Assembly: GCA_029834535.1 (NCBI GenBank)
Contig: JAQMWT010000396.1
Span: forward strand, 54,255-118,254
Origin: Chrysophaeum taylorii
Lineage: Eukaryota; Sar; Pelagophyceae; Pelagomonadales; Pelagomonadaceae
DNA length: 64,000 nucleotides
Direction: 5' to 3'
The position numbers were made by a program, and so were the translations under genes. The notes beneath the pieces were generated by a model. It did not search any database and was not told where the DNA came from. It saw only the letters and a list, made by a program, of their open reading frames with translations. Positions within the stretch are counted from its first letter, which is position 1. The number at the start of each line of letters is the position of its first letter. Below are positions 10,001 through 19,998 of the stretch, piece after piece.

Positions 10001-13000
10001 AAACCGCTCATGCTCGTCGGGTGTCCAACGGATTTGAGGAGCACGGAGACCAGCGGCACGCCGACCAACACGACCACCACGGATATCTCTTCTCCCCTCC
10101 TCCTCCTCCTCCTCCTCCTCCTCTATCTCCTTTTCTTCGACACACTCCTCGTCGTCGCGATCGTCGTCACCTCTTGGCGCGTCCTCGTCTTTCGCGGTAT
10201 CAGAATCTTTGTCGTCGTCATTATCTTCCTCGTCGTCGTCTTCCTGGTCCACGAATTCCGCGGGAAAGTCTTCGACGTCTGCCATCGCGGCACGAGGACG
10301 TTCGTAGCCCATCGGCGGCTCGTTTGCGATTCGTCGATCTTCGCGAGCGCGAGCTGCCTGGACTTCGTCGACGGACTCAACCCCGTGATTTCGCTCGGCC
10401 AATTCGGGGTACGCTGTGAGCTGGTCGGGCGTATGTTGTGCGTCGAGCGACTCGGCGGCAGCAGTACTAACATCCAGTTCCAACGTGGCCGGCACGGGTC
10501 GCGGAGTTTGTTGACGAGTGTTCGCAATAGCGTCGTCTCCTTTGTCTGGAAGGAACTGGTCCATCTCTCGTCCGATGCTCTCGGAGTGAGTGTCCAGCGC
10601 AACTGGTTCACCGGCGTTCGACTCGTGGCGGTTCTGCGCGGCGACGTCACGAGTATGTTGCTGCTCGGCGGCCTCATCATCATCCGACATGGCGGCGACG
10701 ACGACAGCACCATCGACGGGAGGAACTTGGGCCTCTTGGGGGAGCGGTGTCGGTTCGTCGTTGTCCAACAACATTTCGAGATGCTCTTCGAAAGCGGGCG
10801 GCGGCGGCAAGAGCGAGGGTGGCGGGAGCGGCGGGAGACCGGCGGGGATGCGGTCGGCGTGTTCGTTCGATACCGCGGACCACGTCAAGCTCGCGGCGTC
10901 GAGGAGATGTGAAGCGTGGCGTTTCGACTCATAGTCGGACCACGGCGTCTCGAGAGCGTCGATACCGTCGCACGACACACCGAGCGATTGCAGACGACTT
11001 CGGAGGTCTCGGCGGTCGGCGAGACGCATCGGACGCGTGATTTGGGTCGAAAGAAGCATCACCGCCGGGAGCGCGCCGGGAAACTCGATCTGGGGCACGA
11101 ACAAAATGTCGGGGTCGTCGGGGTGGTGGACGATCCGAAGCTTCAAAGCAACGCCGCGGACTTGGCAAAGTACCGAACAGAACATAGCGCCCACCGGTCG
11201 CACCCCCGGAATCAAATTGAACCGCATGTAGTAGTTGAGGCAGGAGATGTGGGCGCCGTTCGAGCACAATCCGCGGCGGCCGTTGTTCGAGTAAGTATCG
11301 ATGAGGTACGCCGAGCACGCGTAGAACTCGCCTTTCCCGCCCTCGGGCGGCTTGCCGCAGATGATGCCTAGGTTGGAACGAAGTAAATAATCTGGAAACG
11401 ACGAGGACGACGCTGGGAATCGGTGAGACAGAGAAGACTCTGCGTGTTAGTTTGCCCCGCGGATGCGCGGACGATCGCGCTTCTGATGGTCTTCCGGATC
11501 TGCTGTTGCTCGCGCGGTGGTAGCAGTTCGAGCTCGTTTGTGCGCGGCACCAACGTGTAGTGGGCGAGCACGATGAAGAGTCCGGCGACGGTTTGCGGCG
11601 CGCCCACGGCGGCGGCGGCTTCGACAACAGAAGGATAGGCGATGCCATCGGGACCGACGTAGCAGTCCTCGCCGGTGATGGTTTTCTCGACGTAGAACCC
11701 CATCTCTTGGAGCCGCGCAACTATGCGAGGAACTTGGTCAAATGACGCGGACGATCGACGAGTGCTCACGCATTTGTAGCTGCGGGGAGATCGATCTTTT
11801 ACGAGACGAAAGAGTGTGACCGTACCTCGGTGAGGAGTCGCGCGCGGCGGCCGTCGACGACGTAGACGAAGACGCCGTGGGGGCGTTCGGGTCGGACTTC
11901 GGCGTTTGGGCCGGGTTCTCGCGAGACGGGTCGGCGCGGGTCGGTTTGGCTGACGCCTTCGCTGGCACGTTGCTTGGCGGCGGCGGCGCGCGTGCGGCCT
12001 CGCGAGTCGACGCGGGCCTCGACGACCGACTTCATGACGTCCTCGATGCGCGTCTCGGCCTTGAAGTGCTGGATCGGGAACTTGTCGCGTAGGGCGCCTG
12101 ATGTGTAACGGGTGAGCTGGGCGGTCACGGATACGCACGAATCTCCGGAACTGTCGAAGCTTGGAAGATGCGAAGGAAGCGCGCACAGAGCTCGGTCCAG
12201 TTTTGGGCTCGCAGCGTGTGCCTAACAGAGTAGCCCATTGGCGGCGTCGAATCGTCGGCAGCGAAGATCGGCGATTGGTTCCTGCGAAGTAACAATATAA
12301 CGCCGGTGAAGGAACGAAAGCGGCGGCGGTTCGAGGACGCGGAGAGGTTTGAACCCAGCGGCGAAGTTGTACGAGTTCTGGAGAACGATCGAGACAGACT
12401 TTTTTTCGTTGAAATGCGCGGCCTTGTTTGCGATCCAAAACGGCACGCTCGCTCGCTCGCCGAGCGTCGCGGTGAAGATCACGCTGTGGAACGAGTGGAA
12501 CGCCGCGAGCTCGAGCAGCGCGGCGATAAAACGCGTGCCTACGTAGGAGGGGCGTCGTGTAAAGAGGGGCGCGACATACTCGAGCAAATCAACGTTGACA
12601 GAGGGAAAAAGAGTATCAAAACGAGTTAGAAAAAATCGCGAATTCGACGCCAAAATATAAATTCTCACCGAGCTTGAGACCGGGCCGCTTCCTCAAGTCC
12701 GCGCGTACGACGAAGGCGTGGACGTACAAGATCTTGTAGTTGCCGTGGGGCTGGGTTGAATGCATGGCCTCGACCACGGCGATCGCGATCAGCCCGAGGG
12801 TGTCGTCGACGAGCGCGATCGCCTGAGGCACGAGAGTGGTTGTGGATCGATGCGAACACAGCAGCAGAAGGGCGAAACGTGCGGCGCGCGACGACACGGA
12901 GAGCGAAATCAGACGGTGGTGGCGGTGCGCGCTGGAGTCCGGGGGCGCGACACCCAAAAAAACAGACCCTCGGCTCACGCGAGAAGACGTGCCGCGGGAC

Positions 13001-13450
13001 GCGTGAGCGACCGCGACAACCAGCAGCAGAGTCCACCATGCAGCGCGCGACGAGGATCACGACGAGCCGCGGCGTGTGCGACAGACAACGAGGGCCTCGT
13101 CACTCTCTCGAGATACGGCCCCGCCGATTTGCCGCGCGAGCACGAAAACAACAACAACAACAACAACAGCGCGGGTGACGCACCTGGCACTCCTCGAAGG
13201 GCTTGAGTCGCCGCAGGACCATGCGGAAGTGTCGCCGGTTCCCCCAGAACGCCTGCGTGCGGGGTGACGGTAGTTCGGAGAATCGACAAGTCACCTCGGC
13301 CAGAAGCTCGACGGCCTCGCGACGGCGCGACCGCGGGAGAAGCTCGAGGCGGAGACCCAGGATCGGGATGTTCGCGGCGCGGAAGGTGTCGTCGGTGAAG
13401 AAGTGGTAGTGGACGCTCGCGCGCTTGGCGTTGGCCGCGGCGGTCGGCAT
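7040..13450 (-). CDS. Multi-exon chromatin protein, GNAT-like/PHD-like/SANT/homeodomain-like, copy 1
   Basis: I propose 13 exons: 13184-13450, 12669-12822, 12339-12538, 11803-12221, 11430-11764, 9125-11367, 8953-9061, 8461-8663, 8042-8326, 7950-7987, 7811-7876, 7676-7741 and 7040-7616. All have GT..AG introns and phases agree throughout, giving 1,653 aa. Exons 7-13 are firm, because the third copy at 2.7-3.3 kb keeps the same junctions. Exons 3-5 are less certain. Joining exons 2 and 3 gives VVRADLRKRPGLKLG then TRFIAALLELAAFHS, which resembles the acetyl-CoA motif of GNAT acetyltransferases. Exon 6 opens with CIICGKPP, CSNGAHISC and FCSVLC, a PHD-like zinc finger. A Glu/Asp-rich run precedes a SANT domain (RWTPDEHERF..KNWKLVAREVG, about residues 903-950). 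The last exon is Lys-rich and ends in a homeodomain-like helical block (ELWAWFASTI, RRQAQTQLAAYRKK). I infer a nuclear chromatin-binding and possibly acetylating role. No family name is assigned. Confidence 0.7.
7040..13450 (-). repeat. Segmental duplication, unit 1
   Basis: This block is repeated at 36,149-42,615 in the same orientation. Identity is very high from about 7,640 to 13,440, including introns. It drops sharply in the last exon (7,040-7,610), in two internal patches (about 9,810-9,950 and 10,580-10,640), and immediately upstream of the start codon at 13,450. The unit coincides with one gene. Confidence 0.95.
13145..13170. repeat. (AAC)n microsatellite in intron 1 of copy 1
   Basis: A CAA/AAC tract lies just inside intron 1. 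The matching tract in copy 2 (about 42,304-42,332) is two units longer, so this is a length difference between otherwise almost identical introns. Confidence 0.85.
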
Positions 13451-14880
13451 GGCGTGACGGTTCGTTTCGACGAGAGCTTGGTTATATGTGAACTCTGATT
13501 ATGTTGATGGCTTCGCACACAGGTCGTGTTCGCGAATCATGCAATACATCCTCAAAGTTGTATTGTCGAATTCGTTGCCGCAGATATGATGAAAGCCCGT
13601 CGTGAAGTGATTTTTGGAAGGCGTGTTTGATAGCCGTTGAAGGGGATTCGAATATTAACGACGAAGTTAATGCGAGCCGTTCAGCTGTGACTAGACCGTT
13701 CCGCCTCACCTCGCAAGGAACCAACAGAATTTCTGACTTCACAGACTTTCACTCTGGCATAGAAAGACGCGGGCTACTATCTCGTCTACACGATATGTAT
13801 GTTTGCGATGGAGGACGGCGCCTAACACGCTTGCTCCCGGCCGTCCCGGCGTGAGACGGTGCTTCCCGGCTGGCCGGTGAGCACCCGGAAAAAAAGTCCG
13901 CGCTGAGATGGGGTTCGCTCGGCGCTACAATGGTCGTCGAAGCGGAGTTGAATCGAACATTCGAGGGCTTTAGGATTCGCGATCTAACTCATAAGTAGTC
14001 TCATCTACTCCGAAAACACGTACATATCTCAATAAGAGTCTGATGTCGAGGGCAGCGTCACAGACCAACAGGTGGTGCTAGTAGTATCCATTATTACAAA
14101 GCCGAAGAAATTAGGAGGGAGGAGAGGCCGTCCGTCCCATTTTTAATGCCACGCTCGACACGGATGTTTGCGCGTCAGGATTTTACTTCACAGTTTTCGG
14201 GACGTCGTTCCTTTAGAGAACGATGGTCAAACCGAGTGACGCAAAGGACTCTACCGAACTGGTCCTGGGGGGACAGAAAACCGCCAACAAGGGAGGCTAT
14301 GGTAGAGTCGTAGGGGGGTGTCTCTCTGTGCGCCCACGACGAGTGATGGGCACCGAGTGGTCAGCGGAGAAGTCAGCGAAATACATAGGCGGCGAAAAGA
14401 GAGGCAACTTTAAGGGGTAGGTACCCTGGGCCGAGCCCAAGGAAAAGAGGTCAAGTACTTTCTTTGCAATGTCGACCGTAAGATCGAGATACGGCGACCT
14501 CCCCCGTCTCGCCGGTGGCTCGCATGACTCGATCGGCGTTGTCCCGGCCGAGAGCTCTGCGACGAGCGCATCCTCTCGATCCACATCGTGTTCCACCACT
14601 CTGCTGGGGAGCTCGACGTCTTGCGCATGAATGGGGTGTTCTTGCTTCTTAGAGTAGGCGCGACAATAAGTGTTATTAATCCCCGCCAACGGGGTTTCAT
14701 CTCGTAGGCCCCAGTTGACCTCGACTTGACCACCATCGCGAGGCGGTGACACCAAGGGGTTTTTTTTCTAGAAGAGCAAACTTCAAGGTCAAACTCAACG
14801 CCGAGGAGATCTATAAGATCTGTCGGGATACGGTTTCGTTTCGCAGAATGTTGTTCCGTGCTGGTCGTGTGTGTCGAGGA
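13451..14880. other. Upstream region of copy 1, no firm gene
   Basis: Directly upstream of the start codon the match to copy 2 falls away, apart from an island near 13,540-13,590. Between 13,640 and 14,880 I see no recognisable protein on either strand. A minus-strand frame at 14,297-14,755 is open but has no ATG start and no family features. Decayed FG-GAP coding sequence begins near 14,900. Confidence 0.4.
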
Positions 14881-14899
14881 CTGTGGTGCTCGTTTGGTT

Positions 14900-17020
14900 C
14901 TTCACTCTCATCAACGCCGCGTCCAGGGGTCGGCGGCGCCTCGGCGAGGTGGTCCAGACCCAAAAGCTGACTGGCGAGCGACGCGGGCGAGGACGACCGG
15001 TTCGGATGGGCTGTCGCAATTTCGGGTAACCTGTTGCTTGTTGGGGCAAGGGACGATGGTATCCATCGGGCGCGGCCTACGTCTTTCGGACCACCGACGA
15101 CGGCCTTTCGTGGACCCAAACCCAGAAGTTGACGGCGAGCGACGCGGCGGAGGACGACGGTCTCGGCTGGCCAATTTCGGGTAACCTCGTCGGTGTCGAC
15201 GGTGCCCGCTCTTCCGACGACGCGGCCTCCGGCGCTTCTGATTCGGGTTTACGCGTTCTTGATATCCGCGTCGACGACACCCGTCCCAACACCGAGCCCA
15301 ATTCCCGACCCAACTCGGTCGCCTTCGAAGAGTCCAGGACCGATCCCAAGGCCAGCGTCTTCGTCGCCGACGCGAGCGCCGACCGTTTATCCCGCGCCCG
15401 CTGCGGACCCGACGCGCGAGCCGACGAGGCCACCGCCGACGCGATTCCTCCTACGCCCCAGCCCACTGCAGACCCGACGCTCGAGCCGACGACGCCGCCA
15501 CCAGCGCCAGAGCCGACGGTTATTTATTGCGGAGACAAAAAGCTCCAGGACCTACGCGCGCGTGTTGTTGAGCCCAAATCCGACCGAAAAAGCTTCCTTC
15601 ACCGACGTCAACGCCGAGGCCAACGATGGCGCCTACGGGGCATATGCCCACGCACCCGTCAACATCCGCGCCATCGACGCTTCAAGCTAAGGTTTTCGGT
15701 GCCGGTGGAAGCAGTTCAAGCAGCGAAGGCAGCGGCGGTGGCAACACATATCGTGATGGCGGGCAACATCGTCGGTACTGCTGCTGCTGCTGCTCTCGCG
15801 ATCGTCGGTGGCTGCGTCCTCCTTACGGCGCGACGGAAGAGGATCCAGGCGTAGAAAGCTGCCGAGGCGGATGAGGAGGCGCTGGCCGCCGCAGGTTCCT
15901 CCTCCTCATCTCGAGGCGCGCAACCGCCAACGTCGAGCTTAAAGAGGAAGAAGAACGGCATCGAGGATTTGGTGGTTGTCAACTCCAAAATTGTCGCGGA
16001 TGCGTGGCTGACCGTGGGCGAAACGATTCCAGGGATCGCCGCACCGGTGTGCGCCACGGCAAAGGCTATCCTCGACGGCATCGCTCGCAAGGCCTCGGAC
16101 GTCAAAAAGACGGCCGGCGAGCGGGTCGCCAAGACGCTCCAAGTCCTCGAAATTCTTGCCGACAACACCGACAAGGTTCGCGAAAGCAATAACAGCGCCA
16201 AAGAGCTCGTAGCACGCCGCACGAAAGATCTCCACGGCCTGCTAATGGTGATGAAGGAGCAACTCGAATCGGTCGAAGACCGAGGGTGGTTGCGACGCAA
16301 ACGGGGGCTCGTGAACCACGGCTCCGAACTCACGGTTCTCGAAGCAGCCGTCGTCAAGTGCCTCGACGATCTTCGCTTCGAATACCAGCTGATGACCCAC
16401 AGCCACGCGAGACTCGCCGTCACTGTTGTTCACCCCATCCACGCAGGCTCCTCGAGGTGCAGAAAGAAGAAACACCCCCTGGAAGACGCGATGGTCGCCG
16501 ACGTCGTCGTGCGAGAGCAGTCGATCGACGAGGAGAGCGCCGCCGCGGTGCGCGCGAGTGCACAAAGTATCAGAGTACTTGAGATTAGCCGAGATTAGAT
16601 CGAACTGAGATCTTTTGAATCTGGCGGCAGCATGGGACGGCTTCATCGCGGCGCGTACGCGCTGAAGACAGTCGCCGTCAAACTTATTCCGCTGACTGGG
16701 CTGAGTTTGGCACGCCGTACGAAGTGGCGAGTTCACCAGCGAGCTCGCGATCGTGTTGTCGCTTCGGTCGCCGCTCGTCGTGCAGGTGTTTGGAGGAGTG
16801 GCGCGACGCCGGCGCAAATTTGCTTGCCCTCGCCAGCGCTCGAAGAAGGATTTGATTTTGATGGCGCGCAGGTTACGACCGAGCCAAAATATCTGGGTCT
16901 GGTCACTTGCCGCGAGGCTCGCGACGCAAATTTGTTGGGCGACGCGTCTACGCCAATCTCGGATGGTCGGCGACGAACCTGGCCGAGGAGGTTGCGAGGG
17001 GCAGGTCGACTGCATGAAGG
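14900..17020 (+). pseudogene. Broken receptor-like kinase: FG-GAP repeats, Pro/Thr stalk, TM, MLKL-like bundle, kinase N-lobe
   Basis: Plus-strand blocks in order are as follows. Two FG-GAP-type blades lie at about 14,958-15,240 (ASDAGEDDRFGWAVAISGN, SGAAYVFRTTDDGLSWTQ, QKLTASDAAEDDG). A Pro/Thr stalk follows at 15,260-15,520 (TPVPTPSPIPDPTRSP, PTREPTRPPP). A membrane helix lies at 15,750-15,835 (GNIVGTAAAAALAIVGGCVLL) and is followed by basic residues. A roughly 200-residue helical domain at 15,920-16,590 (IVADAWLTVGETIPGIAAPV) resembles the N-terminal four-helix bundle of MLKL-type proteins. The kinase start is at 16,601-16,800 (GGSMGRLHRGAY, TVAVKLI, SELAIVLSLRSPLVVQVFG). The gene is broken by in-frame TAG codons at 15,852 and 16,596, and by frameshifts in the FG-GAP part, the stalk and the kinase N-lobe. 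Nothing recognisable of the C-lobe remains. The family would be a surface receptor that signals through a TKL-like kinase. This copy cannot make it. Confidence 0.7.
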
Positions 17021-17049
17021 GTGTGTGTGTGTTTTTTTTTTGTGGGGTA

Positions 17050-17560
17050 GGAGGGGTGTGCCCGACGACGCGGGGCCGCCTAGTCGGGGTCATCGCCGAG
17101 TCGTGGGGCAGGCGAAGAAGAGAGGACCAAGGGCCCCGCCTTGGTAGGTCGTACGCATGCTGCCGCCGGACGTAGGTGCGGCGAAGGGTGACGTCCTGCT
17201 GGGATTTGGCGGCCTGGGTGGGGCTGCCCAGCCTCTCGGCGGCGACGTGGGTGAGGGCGGTGAGGGCACAGCGCGCCCGGGTTTCAATGCGCTGGCGATC
17301 TCCCCCCAGTCACGGTAGATAAATGCGGCGAGTTTTTTTTGGCCGCCTTGGCCGCTGTGTTCAAAGTTGGCACAGCCACGCGGGTTCGCGCGGCGATCAA
17401 CGTATTGGCGGGGGCGTGGCATGCCGCACTGGGGGCCTCGCCGAAGGCACCAAAGACGAGGCCGGCGACGGTGCCGTAGCTACGGTAGCCGCTGTCCGAC
17501 GATGGAGTGGGCGGTATAGAGCGAACCCCGTGCGCGTGACTCGGGGAGTTTTGAGGTCGT
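17050..17560 (-). mobile_element. Possible retroelement fragment
   Basis: Minus-strand reading gives YGTVAGLVFGAFGEAPSAA near 17,480 and RDWGEIASAL near 17,320. This resembles the alpha-helical tail that follows reverse transcriptase in some algal retroelements. Frames break between the blocks. It abuts the truncated kinase pseudogene, so an insertion may have removed the kinase C-lobe. The assignment rests on pattern memory only. Confidence 0.25.
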
Positions 17561-17841
17561 AGATCTTTGTCCCTAGTTGCTTGCTGGCTGGAACGATTTT
17601 GTAAAGGCGGCAGTGCCGAACTCAAAAACACACTGCATTCTTCAAGTGTGTTCTTCAACTCAAACACCGGCGACCATCCGTTCGCCGGCGCCGGCGCGAA
17701 AAAAAAATCATCCGAAGGAAGGAAGGAACAAATTTTGAATAAGGGGAAGTATTGATTTTTTCCCGGTACAAGCCAATTCCGGAACAGCAATCATATGGAC
17801 GCTGAAGGAGGGTTCTAGTCTCAGAGAGAGAGTTGTTCGTG

Positions 17842-17862
17842 ATGGGAAGGTCGACGCGGCGC

Positions 17863-17894
<32 letters not shown>

Positions 17895-18714
17895 TCAAGC
17901 CCCACCACGACGACGAGAATACCGGCTGGACGTGGAACACCTGTGGTTGCTGGTGTTTGGGGCCGCAACCGTGTCGTACGCTTTTTTGTTGCGGTCGTAC
18001 GCGTCGCCGGCGGTGGTTGACGCGAAAATTGAAGGAAATTTTCTGGGATCGCCGCGGGTTCTCGCGAGCCTCGCCGGTCCGCTGGATGGGCTCGCGTGGC
18101 GCGAGGACCACCTTTTGTTCGCCGAACCGAGGGCCAAACGGATCTGGAAGCACGAGACCGGCAGAGGTTTGATAACAATCGGTCACTCGTTGTTTCTCTC
18201 CGACGTCGACGTCCTGGACGTGTCTGGGGACCCGCTCCTACTCTCCGAGAATCGTAGCGTCACCGAAGTCAGCCCCGACGGTTCGAGGAAAGTTGTGTAC
18301 GACAATATCGACGCGAACGAGGTTCTGCGGTTCGAGGGTAAGATTTACGCGCTCGCGTCGGACGGCCTTTTTTCCGGATCTTCGAGCCACGTACCCTTCG
18401 AGAACCCGGAGGCTATGGCTGCCGCGGACGCGATTTACGTGGGCGACGCCGAGGGAATATGGCGCGTCGTCGAGGGTGTTGAAAAGCGGGGATGTGGTGC
18501 GCTCGGAGGGGTTGTGGGCCTCGCGGCGGACTCCTCTCGCCTCTACGCGGCGCGGGGGGGTTCGGTTTACGTCATGGGCCACGACTGCCGCCTCCTCGGT
18601 AGCCTCACCCTAGATGATGAGGACGACGAAATCACCGACGTCGAGGTTGGGGGGGACAACGCACTGTACCTCGCGACCCGCGAGGGCCACCTCCTCCTCG
18701 TTAAAGTTAAATAA
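17842..18714 (+). CDS. PolyQ type II membrane protein with predicted beta-propeller domain
   Basis: The protein has 290 residues. I use the ATG at 17,842, which is preceded in frame only by non-ATG codons. A short basic N-terminus (GRSTRRK) leads into a polyglutamine run coded by CAA repeats (residues 9-17). A single hydrophobic helix follows (LWLLVFGAATVSYAFLL, about 34-50), and its basic cytosolic side suggests type II topology. The lumenal or extracellular part repeats a four-strand pattern with GPLDGLAWREDHLLFAEP, VDVLDVSGDPLLLSEN, EVLRFEGKIYALASDGLF, DAIYVGDAEGIWRVV, GLAADSSRLYAARGGSVYV and TDVEVGGDNALYLATREGH. That is the rhythm of an SMP-30/NHL-like six-bladed propeller, perhaps sugar- or ligand-binding. 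No catalytic residues are identifiable. It is intronless and converges with NDUFA6, whose stop codon lies 125 bp beyond this gene's stop. Confidence 0.8.
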
Positions 18715-18719
18715 ACGAA

Positions 18720-18830
18720 TTTCGCTATCTCCTACACGCGCCGTCTGGTCCCGTCCCTCCCGGGGATGGTCGAGGTGAGTTGGGGCTTCGTCTCGTACTG
18801 GACCGTGGCTTCCTCGCGCGTTCTGCCACC
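18720..18830 (-). pseudogene. Partial duplicate of the NDUFA6 3' region
   Basis: Inside the short spacer between two convergent genes, the minus strand encodes REEATVQYETKPQLTSTI. It parallels LEEATLQYKTKAQLMTFL of NDUFA6, coded about 155 bp further right. It is followed by a decayed counterpart of the C-terminus. It has no start and is out of context, so it is a small local tandem duplication that has decayed. Confidence 0.7.
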
Positions 18831-18839
18831 TCCTCCTTG

Positions 18840-19199
18840 TTAAACAAACGGCTTATACCCGGCGTAAAAGGCGTAATTCTCGTCGCGCATCGCTTTTTCC
18901 TGCTTCAACGTGTGGTCCCGGGGTTCGAGGAAGGTCATTAACTGAGCCTTCGTCTTGTACTGGAGCGTCGCTTCCTCGAGTTCCGTCTCTGCCTTGTGGC
19001 AGAGAACACGGATCGCCCGCTCGTCATTCACCCAGGCGTTCTGCTTAAAAGCGTCGCGAACGCGACGCCGCGCGTCCGTTATGCTCATATCGAGGTCGTA
19101 CAGCACGAGGACGCGGGGCACTTCGCGGAGGATCCGCCGGAACAGGTGCAGCGCCGCCGGAGCGGCCGACGACGGCGATACTACTGCACGAAGGGCCAT
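18840..19199 (-). CDS. NDUFA6: NADH dehydrogenase (complex I) LYR subunit NDUFA6/B14
   Basis: The 119-residue protein starts at the first in-frame ATG (19,199). A frame extending upstream lacks an ATG. The family's N-terminal LYR-type motif appears as LFRRILREVPRVL near residue 20. It is followed by the conserved DMSITDARRRVRDAFKQNAWVND (about 35-58), the helix CHKAETELEEATLQYKTKAQ (about 70-90) and a C-terminal YAGYKP. Human NDUFA6 is 128 residues, so the length fits. NDUFA6 binds mitochondrial acyl carrier protein and sits on the matrix arm of respiratory complex I. The basic, Ala/Ser-rich N-terminus is compatible with import. LFR in place of the classical LYR is a conservative change. It is intronless. 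Confidence 0.88.
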   Translation of the reverse strand: MALRAVVSPSSAAPAALHLFRRILREVPRVLVLYDLDMSITDARRRVRDAFKQNAWVNDERAIRVLCHKAETELEEATLQYKTKAQLMTFLEPRDHTLKQEKAMRDENYAFYAGYKPFV

Positions 19200-19998
19200 C
19201 CTTACTACTATTCTGGTCGACGCACGCACGATCTTTACCTTCTTCTTCGATTAAACCCTCATAGGCGTTTCGTTTTTTCCGGTATAACGTATAGGGTAAA
19301 TAGAGAGATTTAATATTTGACCCTATCTACATGGTAGAGACTGCGTGCAGTCTTAGGCGTGTACAGACCATTCCGCTAGTCACACATGCTACTACACGAG
19401 GGTGTAGTAGGGCTTTAAGTCCGAACTCCATAAGGACATCATTAGGTCCCGCGTTTACACTGAGAACGAGGAACGAGAAGTCTCTGTTGATTATTAAACA
19501 GAAAACAACACCGTACCCGACGGTACGCACCTGGGGGGAGGCCTACTCCATGTTGGAAGAGAGCTTCAGTCTTCATATAGACATGAATAAGTAATTGCGG
19601 AAGGGAAAGGAAGGAAAGAGGGAAAGCCGTCGCGTATTGCGGTAAGAAAACCCTCTCGCGGAGATAGGCGTGAAAGGAGTGAGATGATGCTCCGGTGTCG
19701 TACACGTGTAGTACTCTCAGGACCCTGTGAAATAATTGTTTAAGCATAGGTAACATAACAAGTCAATTTAGGAAGATGAGGTAGGGCGAGTGTCGAGACG
19801 TTAAGATGCGGTATCCACGAAACAACATCAGACGTGTGGTCCAACTCATATCTTCCAGTTCCTTTAACTCTGGAGAGGAAGCATCATGATCTTCGGATTG
19901 GTCGTTGTTAGCCGCATTATTGTTTGTAGTAATAGCATCACCGAGGGTGACCAGGGGTGCCATAACAAAAGAGAGGAAGGACGGAGCTGCGTCCGGTG

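Noticed and set aside
9302-10912. 536-codon plus-strand open frame (and its equivalent at 38,425-39,753)
   Set aside because: It lies antisense to the SANT exon. It has no ATG-context or domain evidence, and its valine/leucine-rich product mirrors the acidic and Glu-rich coding strand.
12756-13206. Plus-strand open frames with polyQ/polyN runs
   Set aside because: They come from the intronic CAA/AAC microsatellite read on the antisense strand of intron 1.
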